Below, in pieces: positions 1 through 6,318 of a DNA stretch of 7,086 nt (the first letter of the stretch is position 1; the number at the start of each line of letters is the position of its first letter). The notes beneath the pieces are model-generated. The model saw only the letters and a program-made list of their open reading frames with translations, did no database searches and was not told the origin of the DNA. Source of the DNA: Streptomycetaceae bacterium (GTDB taxonomy: Bacteria > Actinomycetota > Actinomycetes > Nanopelagicales > Nanopelagicaceae); the NCBI GenBank assembly GCA_027486075.1, contig JAIXPU010000149.1, forward strand, positions 1-7,086, written 5' to 3'. Both the position numbers and the translations under genes were made by a program.

Positions 1-293
1 ACTCCACCCTTATGCACAAAGATCACTGTCATCGTTGGATCAGGAGAATCTAGGTAGCGCGTTACTTCATCTTTGGAATCTTCGGGCAGATCTTGTAAAT
101 CTTTAATAATCAGAGTGCGACGTTCAGAAAAGAGCGAAGGCGCCAGCGCATCGGCGATATCACCAGGCAGCGCATCACTGGCAGCAATCGTGGTGATCTC
201 AGAGTTTTCCTCTTTAGATTGCGAAACTAGCTTGGCCAGAGCGCGATCGGCAAGAGCGCCTTCAGAGCCGAGCAAGAGATAGAACGAGTTCAT
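1..293 (-). CDS. holA: DNA polymerase III subunit delta, N-terminal part (runs off the window)
   Basis: Delta is the clamp-loader subunit that opens the sliding beta clamp so that it can be placed on primed DNA. Ninety-seven codons are visible from the ATG at 293-291; the rest lies beyond base 1. The protein opens with NSFYLLLGSEGALADRA, the usual start of the family, where the protein 'has a structure with a degenerate P-loop'. It continues with SLFSERRTLIIKDLQDLP, matching the conserved stretch in which a strand is followed by a hydrophobic helix, and then YLDSPDPTMTVIFVHKGG. A Shine-Dalgarno-like GGAG (301-298) sits 4 bases before the ATG and supports this start. The gene begins 42 bases after comEC ends, with no clear terminator between them, so cotranscription is likely. 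comEC-holA adjacency is a common actinobacterial arrangement. An ORF on the opposite strand here is a shadow. Confidence 0.9.
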   Translation of the reverse strand, partial: MNSFYLLLGSEGALADRALAKLVSQSKEENSEITTIAASDALPGDIADALAPSLFSERRTLIIKDLQDLPEDSKDEVTRYLDSPDPTMTVIFVHKGG

Positions 294-297
294 ATAT

Positions 298-301
298 CTC
301 C
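298..301 (-). promoter_or_regulatory. Ribosome binding site of holA
   Basis: GGAG read on the minus strand, 4 bases before the holA ATG at 293. The spacing is slightly short, but this is one of the clearest Shine-Dalgarno matches in the window, and it fixes the holA start. Confidence 0.6.
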
Positions 302-335
302 ATTTCGGTTCCGTCTTTCTACCTCTAGATAGTAC

Positions 336-2279
336 TCAGTACCAAGAAAATAACCGAGTCCAACGTTTGGCACGTTGCACGGTTAGTCGATGTTCTGTGG
401 CGAGAACTGCCACTGCCCCATCTCTATCGGTACGCAGAACTCTAGTCCCTGTGCGCTCGAGGGCGGTGAGGACCTCAGGTGCGGGATGGCCAAAGGTATT
501 TTCAATACCGACGCTGATAATTGCTAGCTGTGGTGAAAGCTCTTTCATGAGTTGAAAATCTTGGTAGCGAGATCCGTGATGTGAGACTTTATAGATATCG
601 ACTTCACCGATTTTTCCAAGGAGTCGCTCTTGCGCCAATGGTTCTAGATCTCCGGCTGCAAAGAGCGTGAAATCTTTACTGCGTATCGTGGTTGCAATAC
701 TTGAGTTATTGGGACTGTAGCCATCACCATCTGGCCAATGCACTGTGATGTGATACTCGCCAATCTGAGCTGTCGTGCCTGCATAAATTTTTCCGTACCA
801 AGTTTGACCGATTGTGCGCCTTTTCTTGGCACCCGCAAGACCACCGACATGATCTGCATGTGAATGAGTAAGAATTAACAACGGAATCTCTTTGATTCCT
901 AATTGATGTAAGCAGCGATCAATAAGTTCTGAGTCAGGGCCCACATCAATCACAATGGCGCGCTTATTCTGCAGATTAAGTACTAGAGCATCGCCCTGGC
1001 CAATATCGCAATTGGCGATCTGCCAATCACCTGCCGGAAAACGTTGTAGCCAGGTAAAAGAGAGAATCAGCACTAAGAGAGCGACAGCAGCTTTGCGTCT
1101 GCCCCAGACCAAGAGTGCAATCAGAATTACAGCTGTCATAAATCCATAGAGCCCGGTGCGCAGCGTGAATACTGGAAAGCGGGCGCTCCACTCTGCAATC
1201 TCAGTAATCCAGAGCGCAAAAGGTTTAATAAGCGCCACCAGAAGTTGTGCACCCAAGGGCGTGATGGGCGCAATCAGCGCTGCAATAAATCCCACAATGG
1301 TTATCGGTGTTACGGCCGGAGCTGCCAAAACATTGGCGAGAACGCTCATGGGGCTGATGTATCCCGAGAGCGCAATGATGACGGGTGAACAGAAGACCAT
1401 CGCTGCGATGGGTGCGGCAAGAATTGTCGGCTTAATGCGAGGTGCGAAAAGTAAAAGCCCAGCTGTTGCCAAAACCGAGAGCGCAAAGCCAGGATCACGC
1501 GCCTGAAAGGGATCAAGTAATACAACAGCTGCGATAGCAAAACCAAGTGCGGGTAGCGAATCTCGACCTCGACGCGATGCATGCGCTGCGAGCAATACAG
1601 CAGCCATGGCAGCAGCGCGCAAGACAGATGGTGATGGGCGGACTAACGCAATAAATGCAGCCAGCGCCAGAGCAGTTGCAAGTAAGCGATAGTTGGTGCG
1701 CCGGAAGATAAATTGCATCCCCCACAAAACAAAGGCAGAGACGATGGCGAAGTTAGCGCCACTGACAGCAACTAGATGAGTAAGACCAGACCGGCGCATC
1801 TCGTTCTTAAAATCTTCACTCTGCTTTGAGGTATCACCAATCACCATTCCGGGAATGAGGGCTCCGGCATCTCCACTTCCTGATGCATCTCGCAGTCCCT
1901 GTCGAATGTGCGCAAGAGATCGGGCCCACCTTGAAGCCTCGGTTATCACCATCACTTTCTGGCTGACTATAAGTAGAGCTGCCACACGTCGCTCTTTACT
2001 TTTTACTACTTTTGCCTGCACCACAATCTTCTGACCAGGCAGCAACCCTTTGACTGAACTAGTTGCGGCAATGGTTCGAACGGGAATGCGCATCTGATGT
2101 TTCTGGTCAACAAGTAAGGCTTGGCCGAGAAAAGAGAAGCTCTTGGGCGCAAAGTTATCGCCGAAAACTTTTGGCTTAACCCGCACAGGATCTGTCGATA
2201 TCTGCAGAAGAACTTCAACTGATCGCCCCTGATAGCTCTGTATTTTGCTATTGCCCAAGGCTGCTAAGCGAAGCGACAT
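336..2279 (-). CDS. comEC: ComEC/Rec2 family DNA-uptake channel protein (start probably further upstream)
   Basis: ComEC is the inner-membrane channel through which single-stranded DNA enters the cell during natural transformation. From the ATG at 2279, 647 residues show the family layout: an OB-like N-terminal region (about 1-115), a multi-membrane-span Competence domain (about 120-405) with the signature GLTHLVAVSGANF (165-177), and a C-terminal metallo-beta-lactamase domain. That last domain has DIGQGDA (425-431), the metal motif THSHADHVGG (471-480), AAGD (541-544), SHHGS (566-570) and GHPAPEV (597-603), so its metal ligands look intact. The same frame stays open upstream to a TGA at 2603-2601. 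The 57 codons from 2450 to 2280 encode hydrophobic segments typical of the ComEC N-terminus, including ALALGGAVWVGALVQ and AVTAVALLLFILL. No ATG, GTG or TTG lies in that extension. The ATG at 2279 has no good ribosome binding site and would delete the first membrane spans, so the true protein is likely about 704 residues. Confidence 0.9.
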   Translation of the reverse strand: MSLRLAALGNSKIQSYQGRSVEVLLQISTDPVRVKPKVFGDNFAPKSFSFLGQALLVDQKHQMRIPVRTIAATSSVKGLLPGQKIVVQAKVVKSKERRVAALLIVSQKVMVITEASRWARSLAHIRQGLRDASGSGDAGALIPGMVIGDTSKQSEDFKNEMRRSGLTHLVAVSGANFAIVSAFVLWGMQFIFRRTNYRLLATALALAAFIALVRPSPSVLRAAAMAAVLLAAHASRRGRDSLPALGFAIAAVVLLDPFQARDPGFALSVLATAGLLLFAPRIKPTILAAPIAAMVFCSPVIIALSGYISPMSVLANVLAAPAVTPITIVGFIAALIAPITPLGAQLLVALIKPFALWITEIAEWSARFPVFTLRTGLYGFMTAVILIALLVWGRRKAAVALLVLILSFTWLQRFPAGDWQIANCDIGQGDALVLNLQNKRAIVIDVGPDSELIDRCLHQLGIKEIPLLILTHSHADHVGGLAGAKKRRTIGQTWYGKIYAGTTAQIGEYHITVHWPDGDGYSPNNSSIATTIRSKDFTLFAAGDLEPLAQERLLGKIGEVDIYKVSHHGSRYQDFQLMKELSPQLAIISVGIENTFGHPAPEVLTALERTGTRVLRTDRDGAVAVLATEHRLTVQRAKRWTRLFSWY

Positions 2280-2449
2280 AACGCCTGAACCAATGAGCAG
2301 AGCAATGAGCAGAACTGCCGAACTCTTCTTGCTGCGGAGGAGGATAAAGAGAAGGAGCGCAACCGCGGTAACCGCCCACGGTGCGCTCCAACTCTGTACA
2401 AGTGCGCCGACCCAGACCGCGCCCCCCAGTGCGAGAGCGCGGCTATCGA

Positions 2450-3076
2450 TTACACGCGCAGCTTCTCTTTGAATTTGGCGAATGTGCTTGATCCAATTCC
2501 GGGAACCTTCATGAGATCTTCGATTGCCACAAAGGGGCCATTGACTTTGCGAAATGCCACGATGCGACCTGCAAGAACTGGGCCAATGCCATCGAGCGAT
2601 TCAAACTCTTTCACGCTGGCGCGATTAATCATGATCGGACCGTTCTTGCGGACAGTTTTCTTACTTCCAGTAAAGGAAGATGACTGAGATGTCGGATAGA
2701 TATAGATCTGCTCGCCGTCTTTGAGGATGCGCGCTTGATTTACATCAGATGCGTCGGCGCCCTTCTTGAGTCCGCCAGCTGCCTTAATTGCTTCAAAGAC
2801 ACGTGCATTCAGGGGAAGCGAATACACACCGGGGCTGACGACAGCGCCTGCAACATCAACCATCAAGGTTTGCTCGACAACGCTCTCAATTTCAAGAGGT
2901 ATAGGCGCTGCCACAACTTCTTGCGAGGAACCGCGCGCCACAAAGAGCGCTGATATCAAGACCACAAGGGTTGCGACAATTGCTAGCCCGCGTTTTTGTA
3001 GTGATGAGTAGTGGAGTTGGCTCCACCAAGTATTGACTTGAGTGAGATATTTACCTGCGATATTTGAATTTTCCAT
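2450..3076 (-). CDS. comEA: ComEA family DNA-binding competence protein
   Basis: ComEA is a membrane-anchored receptor that binds double-stranded DNA outside the membrane and passes it to ComEC. The 208-residue protein, from the ATG at 3076, has a short cytoplasmic N-terminus and one membrane anchor (about 30-48, RGLAIVATLVVLISALFVAR). A SLBB-type domain follows (about 71-128, with VDVAGAVVSPGVYSLP), then a serine-rich linker. The C-terminus has tandem helix-hairpin-helix DNA-binding motifs (149-208), with LDGIGPVLAGRI and LMKVPGIGSSTF. Domain order and length are normal for the family. The start is uncertain: an ATG at 3142 would add 22 residues and overlap the upstream gene by 92 bases, whereas 3076 gives a 26-base overlap and a normal anchor position. 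Neither has a strong ribosome binding site. The stop codon TAA (2452-2450) abuts the comEC extension. Confidence 0.9.
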   Translation of the reverse strand: MENSNIAGKYLTQVNTWWSQLHYSSLQKRGLAIVATLVVLISALFVARGSSQEVVAAPIPLEIESVVEQTLMVDVAGAVVSPGVYSLPLNARVFEAIKAAGGLKKGADASDVNQARILKDGEQIYIYPTSQSSSFTGSKKTVRKNGPIMINRASVKEFESLDGIGPVLAGRIVAFRKVNGPFVAIEDLMKVPGIGSSTFAKFKEKLRV

Positions 3077-3374
3077 CTGCGGATGGTGCAGTATGGAAAG
3101 TTGCGAGGGCGATGAAATTCTGCAGCTTGTTGATAAATCCATGAAGCAGAAAGCCCAGATATGTTTTCGGTAAGCGCAAGGGAAGAGGCAGCTCTACATC
3201 AATTTCGATCTGACTTTTGGGGATATCCCGCATCAGATGGATGGCATCTATCGCCATCGGCGCTACCTCATTAATGAATCTCGCCTGAGTGAAGATATCT
3301 GGATTTCCAGGAAATTGAAGGAATAGGTAGCCGTCATCAGCCTTGCCGACGACCTGAAATTTTGCCTTAGCCAC
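3051..3374 (-). CDS. HicB-like antitoxin, small protein
   Basis: The first 64 or so residues resemble the HicB fold, a degenerate RNase H-like domain that binds and neutralises HicA. They show a two-strand opening (AKFQVVGKADDGYLFLQFPG), then NPDIFTQARFINEVAPMAIDAIHLM, which matches the family pattern of 'FTQ', a helix of regularly spaced hydrophobic residues, and then IEIDVELPLP. The GTG start at 3374 is preferred over an earlier in-frame GTG at 3401, because a GGTGG-containing stretch (3383-3375) lies just upstream and the start then overlaps the HicA-like stop by 8 bases, as in coupled pairs. The tail (about 65-107) is hydrophobic and basic and matches nothing I recognise. HicB proteins often end in a helix-turn-helix or ribbon-helix-helix DNA-binding part, and none is clear here. 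The last 26 bases overlap comEA. Identification is by pattern and context only. Confidence 0.65.
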   Translation of the reverse strand: MAKAKFQVVGKADDGYLFLQFPGNPDIFTQARFINEVAPMAIDAIHLMRDIPKSQIEIDVELPLPLRLPKTYLGFLLHGFINKLQNFIALATFHTAPSADGKFKYRR

Positions 3375-3582
3375 TCTTCCACCATCCTTCTCCAAATTCA
3401 CCCTCTAATGCTTGCAGGATTTCTCGAGTTTCCCAAGGCTTTAGCTCGCGGTGTCTGCCCACAACAAAGGTTGCGCTACCGACAGTTAGCTTTGTATCGC
3501 TTCCACCTTCACGTTCTGTAATTAGAACCCCTTGCGCTCGAGCTCTGGCTCTAATCAGGCGTAAGAGATCTATCCGCTTCAT
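3367..3582 (-). CDS. HicA-like toxin family protein with altered active site
   Basis: HicA toxins are small double-stranded-RNA-binding-fold ribonucleases that cut mRNA. The 71-residue protein has the family layout: an N-terminal helix with KRIDLLRLIRARARAQG, then TEREGGSDTKLTVG, VVGRHRELKPWETREILQAL and a GEGWWKSG end. The spacing GGS-x-TK ... RHxELK matches HicA. However, the family's catalytic His is expected after GGS/GS, and here it is Asp29; the second conserved His (H44, in GRH) is present. The protein may therefore be an inactive or repurposed relative. The toxin lying before the antitoxin is the usual hicAB order. The ATG at 3582 lacks a clear ribosome binding site. A TATAAC (3604-3599) could be a -10 element, with no convincing -35. 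The gene lies 63 bases after leuS. Confidence 0.7.
   Translation of the reverse strand: MKRIDLLRLIRARARAQGVLITEREGGSDTKLTVGSATFVVGRHRELKPWETREILQALEGEFGEGWWKSG
3375..3393 (-). promoter_or_regulatory. Purine-rich ribosome binding region deciding the HicB-like start
   Basis: On the minus strand this stretch reads GGAGAAGGAT followed by GGTGGAAGA, ending directly before the GTG at 3374. It lies inside the end of the HicA-like gene. It supports GTG 3374 rather than the in-frame GTG at 3401 as the start, and suggests that translation of the second gene is coupled to the first. Confidence 0.5.
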
Positions 3583-3645
3583 TGCGCGGATTAAAGACGT
3601 TATAGCTACGAGAGATTTTTAGAGAATGGATCAGATGTGGATAAG

Positions 3646-6117
3646 TTAGAGAACGATATTGACAAGCTTTGGCGGACGCGCGATTACCTTCTTAGGCACA
3701 GCCCCGGCCAATTCAGAGATGATTGAAGGTAGAGCTAGCGCTGCCGCCTCAAAATCTGCCTCTGAAATATTGGGTGAAACGTTCATACGATCTTTAATCT
3801 TGCCGTTGATTTGAATGACCGCTTCAACTTCATCATCAATCAGAAGTGCTGGATCAACTGTTGGCCATCCGGCGAGTGCAATCGCGGGCTTATGTCCTAA
3901 GCGCTCCCACATCTCTTCTGCAGTAAATGGTGCAACAAGTGAGAGCATGATGGCAATCGCCTCAGTGGCTTCGCGAACTGCTGGATCTGCAGCGCCACAA
4001 CCAGAATCAATCGCCTTACGCGTTGCATTTACAAGTTCCATCACGCGAGCAACTGCAACATTGAAGCGGAATGATTCAACAGCAAAGCTGGCATCGTTAA
4101 GCGCCTTATGAGTTGCCTTACGTAGAGAGATTTCACCTTTACTGAAATCTGCGCCAGGAGCAGATGTCACATCTCCTGAAAGACGCCAAGCGCGGCTTAA
4201 GAATTTAACTGACCCTGATGGTGAAACATCGGCCCAATCCACATCATCTTCAGGAGGACCTGAGAAGACCATAGATAGACGAATCGCATCAACGCCATGG
4301 TTTTCAAGTTCATCTGAGAGGCGCACTAAGTTGCCACGTGACTTAGACATGGCAGAGCCATCCATGACAACCATTCCCTGATTGAGCAGGCGGGTAAATG
4401 GTTCGGTGAAGTCGAGCATCTTCATGTCATATAAAACTTTGGTGAAGAAGCGTGAATACAACAAGTGCAAAATCGCGTGGGTTACGCCGCCGACATATTG
4501 ATCAACTGGTAGCCAGGTATCAATCTCTGCGCGGTTAAATGGTTCGGTTGCATTGGTCGATGATGGATAACGTAGGTAGTACCAAGATGAATCCACGAAG
4601 GTATCCATCGTGTCGGTATCGCGCATGGCAGGGCCTGCGCACTTAGGACACTTGGTATTTACCCATTCAGTTGCTGCCGCAAGTGGTGATTGCCCCTTTG
4701 GCTTGAGATCAAGGCCCTTGGCAACTGGAAGAAGAAGAGGAAGTTCTGAATCTGGAACAGCGACTTCACCGCATTTATCGCAGTGAACAATAGGAATAGG
4801 TGTTCCCCAGTAACGCTGGCGTGAAACGAGCCAATCGCGCAGACGATAGTTGCGTGCCGATTTACCAAGACCATCTGCTTCAAGCTGCTTATTGATTGCC
4901 GCAATGGCATCGTTCTTGGTTAATCCATTAAGCGCGCCAGAATTAACGAGCTTTCCATCACCGGTTGTGGCGATTCCAGTTTCATTGGGATCTTCTTCGC
5001 CAGTTTCAACGACAACACGAACAGGTAACTTCATGGCGCGGGCAAAATCTAGGTCGCGTTGATCGTGAGCTGGAACGGCCATGATGGCGCCAGTTCCGTA
5101 ATCAGCAAGCACATAATCAGATGCCCAGATAGGCAGCTTCTCACCATTGACTGGATTAATTGCAAAGCGCTTTAAATCAACGCCTGACTTAGGGCGATCT
5201 GTAGCCAGACGATCAATGTCGGATGCTGCCTTAATCTTTTCAAGATAAGAAGTGAACTCAGCTTCAACTGCTGTACCTGCTGCAAGCTCGGCCGCGAGAG
5301 CAGAGTCTGCTGCAACGACCATAAATGTTGCGCCATACAAAGTATCGGGGCGGGTTGTGTAAATCGTTACTGGTTCAGTGCGGCCTTCAATGACAAAGTT
5401 AACGTTGGCGCCTTGTGAGCGACCGATCCAGTTGCGCTGCATCAGCAGGACTTTTTCAGGCCACTTACCTTCAAGCTCTGCCATGTCATCAAGAAGGCGA
5501 TCTGCATAATCAGTGATCTTGAAATACCACTGATTGAGCTTCTTCTTCGTTACGGCAGAATCACAGCGTTCGCATAAACCCGCTACTACTTGTTCATTTG
5601 CCAATACCGTCTGGCAACCTGGACACCAGTTAACTGCAGAGTCTTTGCGATAGGCCAGACCGCGATCATGAAGTTTGGTAAAGAGCCACTGGTTCCACTT
5701 GTAGTACTCAGGGTCGCAGGTATTAAAGACGCGATCCCAATCGAAAGAACAGGCGTAGCGACGCATAGATGATTTCTGCGTTGCAATATTTTCGTAGGTC
5801 CAAATACGTGGATCTTCATTGCGCTTAATCGCTGCATTTTCAGCAGGTAAACCGAAAGCATCCCAACCGATGGGGTGCATGACGTTAAAACCTTTTTGAA
5901 TCCAATAACGAGCAATCACATCACCGAGCGCATATGCCTCGGCATGGCCCATATGAAGATCACCCGATGGGTATGGGAACATATCGAGTACATACTTCTT
6001 CGGGCGCGGATCATCGGAGCGACCTGATTTAAATGGTTCTAACTTGTCCCAGATTGGAAGCCACTTCTCTTGAACGTAGGCGAAGTCGTACGCCTGGTGT
6101 TCAGATGAAGTTTCCAT
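3646..6117 (-). CDS. leuS: Leucyl-tRNA synthetase
   Basis: LeuS joins leucine to tRNA-Leu using ATP, in the cytoplasm. The 823-residue protein is complete. The catalytic Rossmann fold carries the HIGH-type motif HMGH (55-58). A zinc-ribbon-like segment has CPGC (165-168) and CERC (182-185). The CP1 editing domain shows TTRPDTLYG (254-262) and the AHDQRD stretch with the conserved editing Asp (D352). A second zinc-type region has CDKC (446-449) and CPKC (490-493). [13 protein letters not shown] (505-517) is a hallmark. The second catalytic motif reads AMSKS (589-593) instead of KMSKS. The anticodon-binding helical region and a C-terminal domain (about 764-823, with [10 protein letters not shown]) follow. 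Length is close to the usual bacterial form of about 860 residues. It follows tRNA-Ala by 39 bases. The start at ATG 6117 lacks a Shine-Dalgarno sequence and may be leaderless. Confidence 0.97.
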   Translation of the reverse strand: METSSEHQAYDFAYVQEKWLPIWDKLEPFKSGRSDDPRPKKYVLDMFPYPSGDLHMGHAEAYALGDVIARYWIQKGFNVMHPIGWDAFGLPAENAAIKRNEDPRIWTYENIATQKSSMRRYACSFDWDRVFNTCDPEYYKWNQWLFTKLHDRGLAYRKDSAVNWCPGCQTVLANEQVVAGLCERCDSAVTKKKLNQWYFKITDYADRLLDDMAELEGKWPEKVLLMQRNWIGRSQGANVNFVIEGRTEPVTIYTTRPDTLYGATFMVVAADSALAAELAAGTAVEAEFTSYLEKIKAASDIDRLATDRPKSGVDLKRFAINPVNGEKLPIWASDYVLADYGTGAIMAVPAHDQRDLDFARAMKLPVRVVVETGEEDPNETGIATTGDGKLVNSGALNGLTKNDAIAAINKQLEADGLGKSARNYRLRDWLVSRQRYWGTPIPIVHCDKCGEVAVPDSELPLLLPVAKGLDLKPKGQSPLAAATEWVNTKCPKCAGPAMRDTDTMDTFVDSSWYYLRYPSSTNATEPFNRAEIDTWLPVDQYVGGVTHAILHLLYSRFFTKVLYDMKMLDFTEPFTRLLNQGMVVMDGSAMSKSRGNLVRLSDELENHGVDAIRLSMVFSGPPEDDVDWADVSPSGSVKFLSRAWRLSGDVTSAPGADFSKGEISLRKATHKALNDASFAVESFRFNVAVARVMELVNATRKAIDSGCGAADPAVREATEAIAIMLSLVAPFTAEEMWERLGHKPAIALAGWPTVDPALLIDDEVEAVIQINGKIKDRMNVSPNISEADFEAAALALPSIISELAGAVPKKVIARPPKLVNIVL

Positions 6118-6129
6118 TAGTCCATTCTA
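6118..6129 (-). promoter_or_regulatory. Possible -10 element for a leaderless leuS message
   Basis: TAGAAT (6129-6124 on the minus strand) lies 6 bases before the leuS ATG, which would put the transcription start at or near the A of the start codon. No purine-rich ribosome binding site precedes the ATG, and leaderless messages are common in actinobacteria. No convincing -35 hexamer was seen. The alternative is transcription through the tRNA gene from upstream. Confidence 0.3.
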
Positions 6130-6156
6130 TCTAAAGTGCTTCTCTACAAACTTCTG

Positions 6157-6229
6157 TGGAGATAAGGGGAATCGAACCCCTAACCTCTTCCATGCCATGG
6201 AAGCGCGCTACCAATTGCGCCATATCCCC
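6157..6229 (-). tRNA. tRNA-Ala (anticodon GGC)
   Basis: The 73-base gene folds into a complete cloverleaf. The acceptor stem is GGGGATA with TATCTCC, including the G3-U70 wobble pair that identifies alanine tRNAs. The D arm is GCGC/GCGC around AATTGGTA. The anticodon arm is CTTCC-ATGGCAT-GGAAG, giving anticodon GGC, which reads GCC and GCU. The variable loop is AGGTT and the T arm is AGGGG-TTCGATT-CCCCT. The discriminator base is A, and CCA is not encoded, since the next bases are CAG. The 5' end is directly next to a long imperfect palindrome, and the 3' end is 39 bases before leuS. No separate promoter is clear, so it may be transcribed through from the upstream genes or into leuS. Confidence 0.97.
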
Positions 6230-6287
6230 ATTTTCTAGTCAAGAATTTCAGATGGCCCTTGGCCATTGAAATTCTCACTCAGAAAAT
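6230..6287. repeat. Long imperfect inverted repeat beside the tRNA-Ala 5' end
   Basis: The paired arms, from outside to inside on the plus strand, are ATTTTCT (6230-6236) with AGAAAAT (6281-6287), AGT (6237-6239) with ACT (6277-6279), GAATTTCA (6243-6250) with TGAAATTC (6267-6274), and TGGCC (6253-6257) with GGCCA (6261-6265). The loop is CTT. This gives 23 base pairs with small internal loops. It contains no reading frame. It has no U tract on either strand after the stem, so a simple intrinsic terminator is unlikely. It could be an RNA processing or stabilising hairpin, or a short palindromic repeat element. Confidence 0.75.
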
Positions 6288-6309
6288 CCGCCTGCAGTCT
6301 CTGCAGCGG
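6281..6309 (-). terminator. Probable rho-independent terminator after the phosphatase gene
   Basis: On the minus strand, beginning 9 bases after the phosphatase stop, CCG-CTGCAG, loop AGA, then CTGCAG-G-CGG forms a 9-pair GC-rich stem with one bulged G. It is followed by ATTTTCT, a short U-rich tract. Position, stem strength and U tract all fit an intrinsic terminator, though the U tract is short and read-through is possible. The two CTGCAG copies (6292-6297, 6301-6306) are themselves palindromes. Confidence 0.6.
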
Positions 6310-6318
6310 GTATGAACT

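Noticed and set aside
73..282. Plus-strand ORF of 69 codons over the left end
   Set aside because: It is opposite the clearly coding holA start and resembles no protein family; a shadow.
1156..1506. Plus-strand ORF of 116 codons inside comEC
   Set aside because: It lies opposite the Competence domain of comEC, which has strong motifs on the minus strand, and shows no recognisable domain.
3011..3026. Hairpin GTGGAG-TTGG-CTCCAC near the start of comEA
   Set aside because: A 6-pair stem inside coding sequence for WWSQLH, with no U tract; likely a by-product of codon choice.
5586..5915. Second minus-strand ORF of 109 codons within leuS
   Set aside because: It is a shifted frame of the LeuRS catalytic and zinc regions, with no motifs of its own.
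6157..6229. tRNA-Ala as an integration site for a mobile element
   Set aside because: No integrase gene and no repeated tRNA 3' end are present in the window, and housekeeping genes flank it on both sides.
6237..6242. TTGACT on the minus strand just before tRNA-Ala as a -35 box
   Set aside because: A matching -10 would fall inside the tRNA, so it cannot drive the gene; it is part of the palindrome region.
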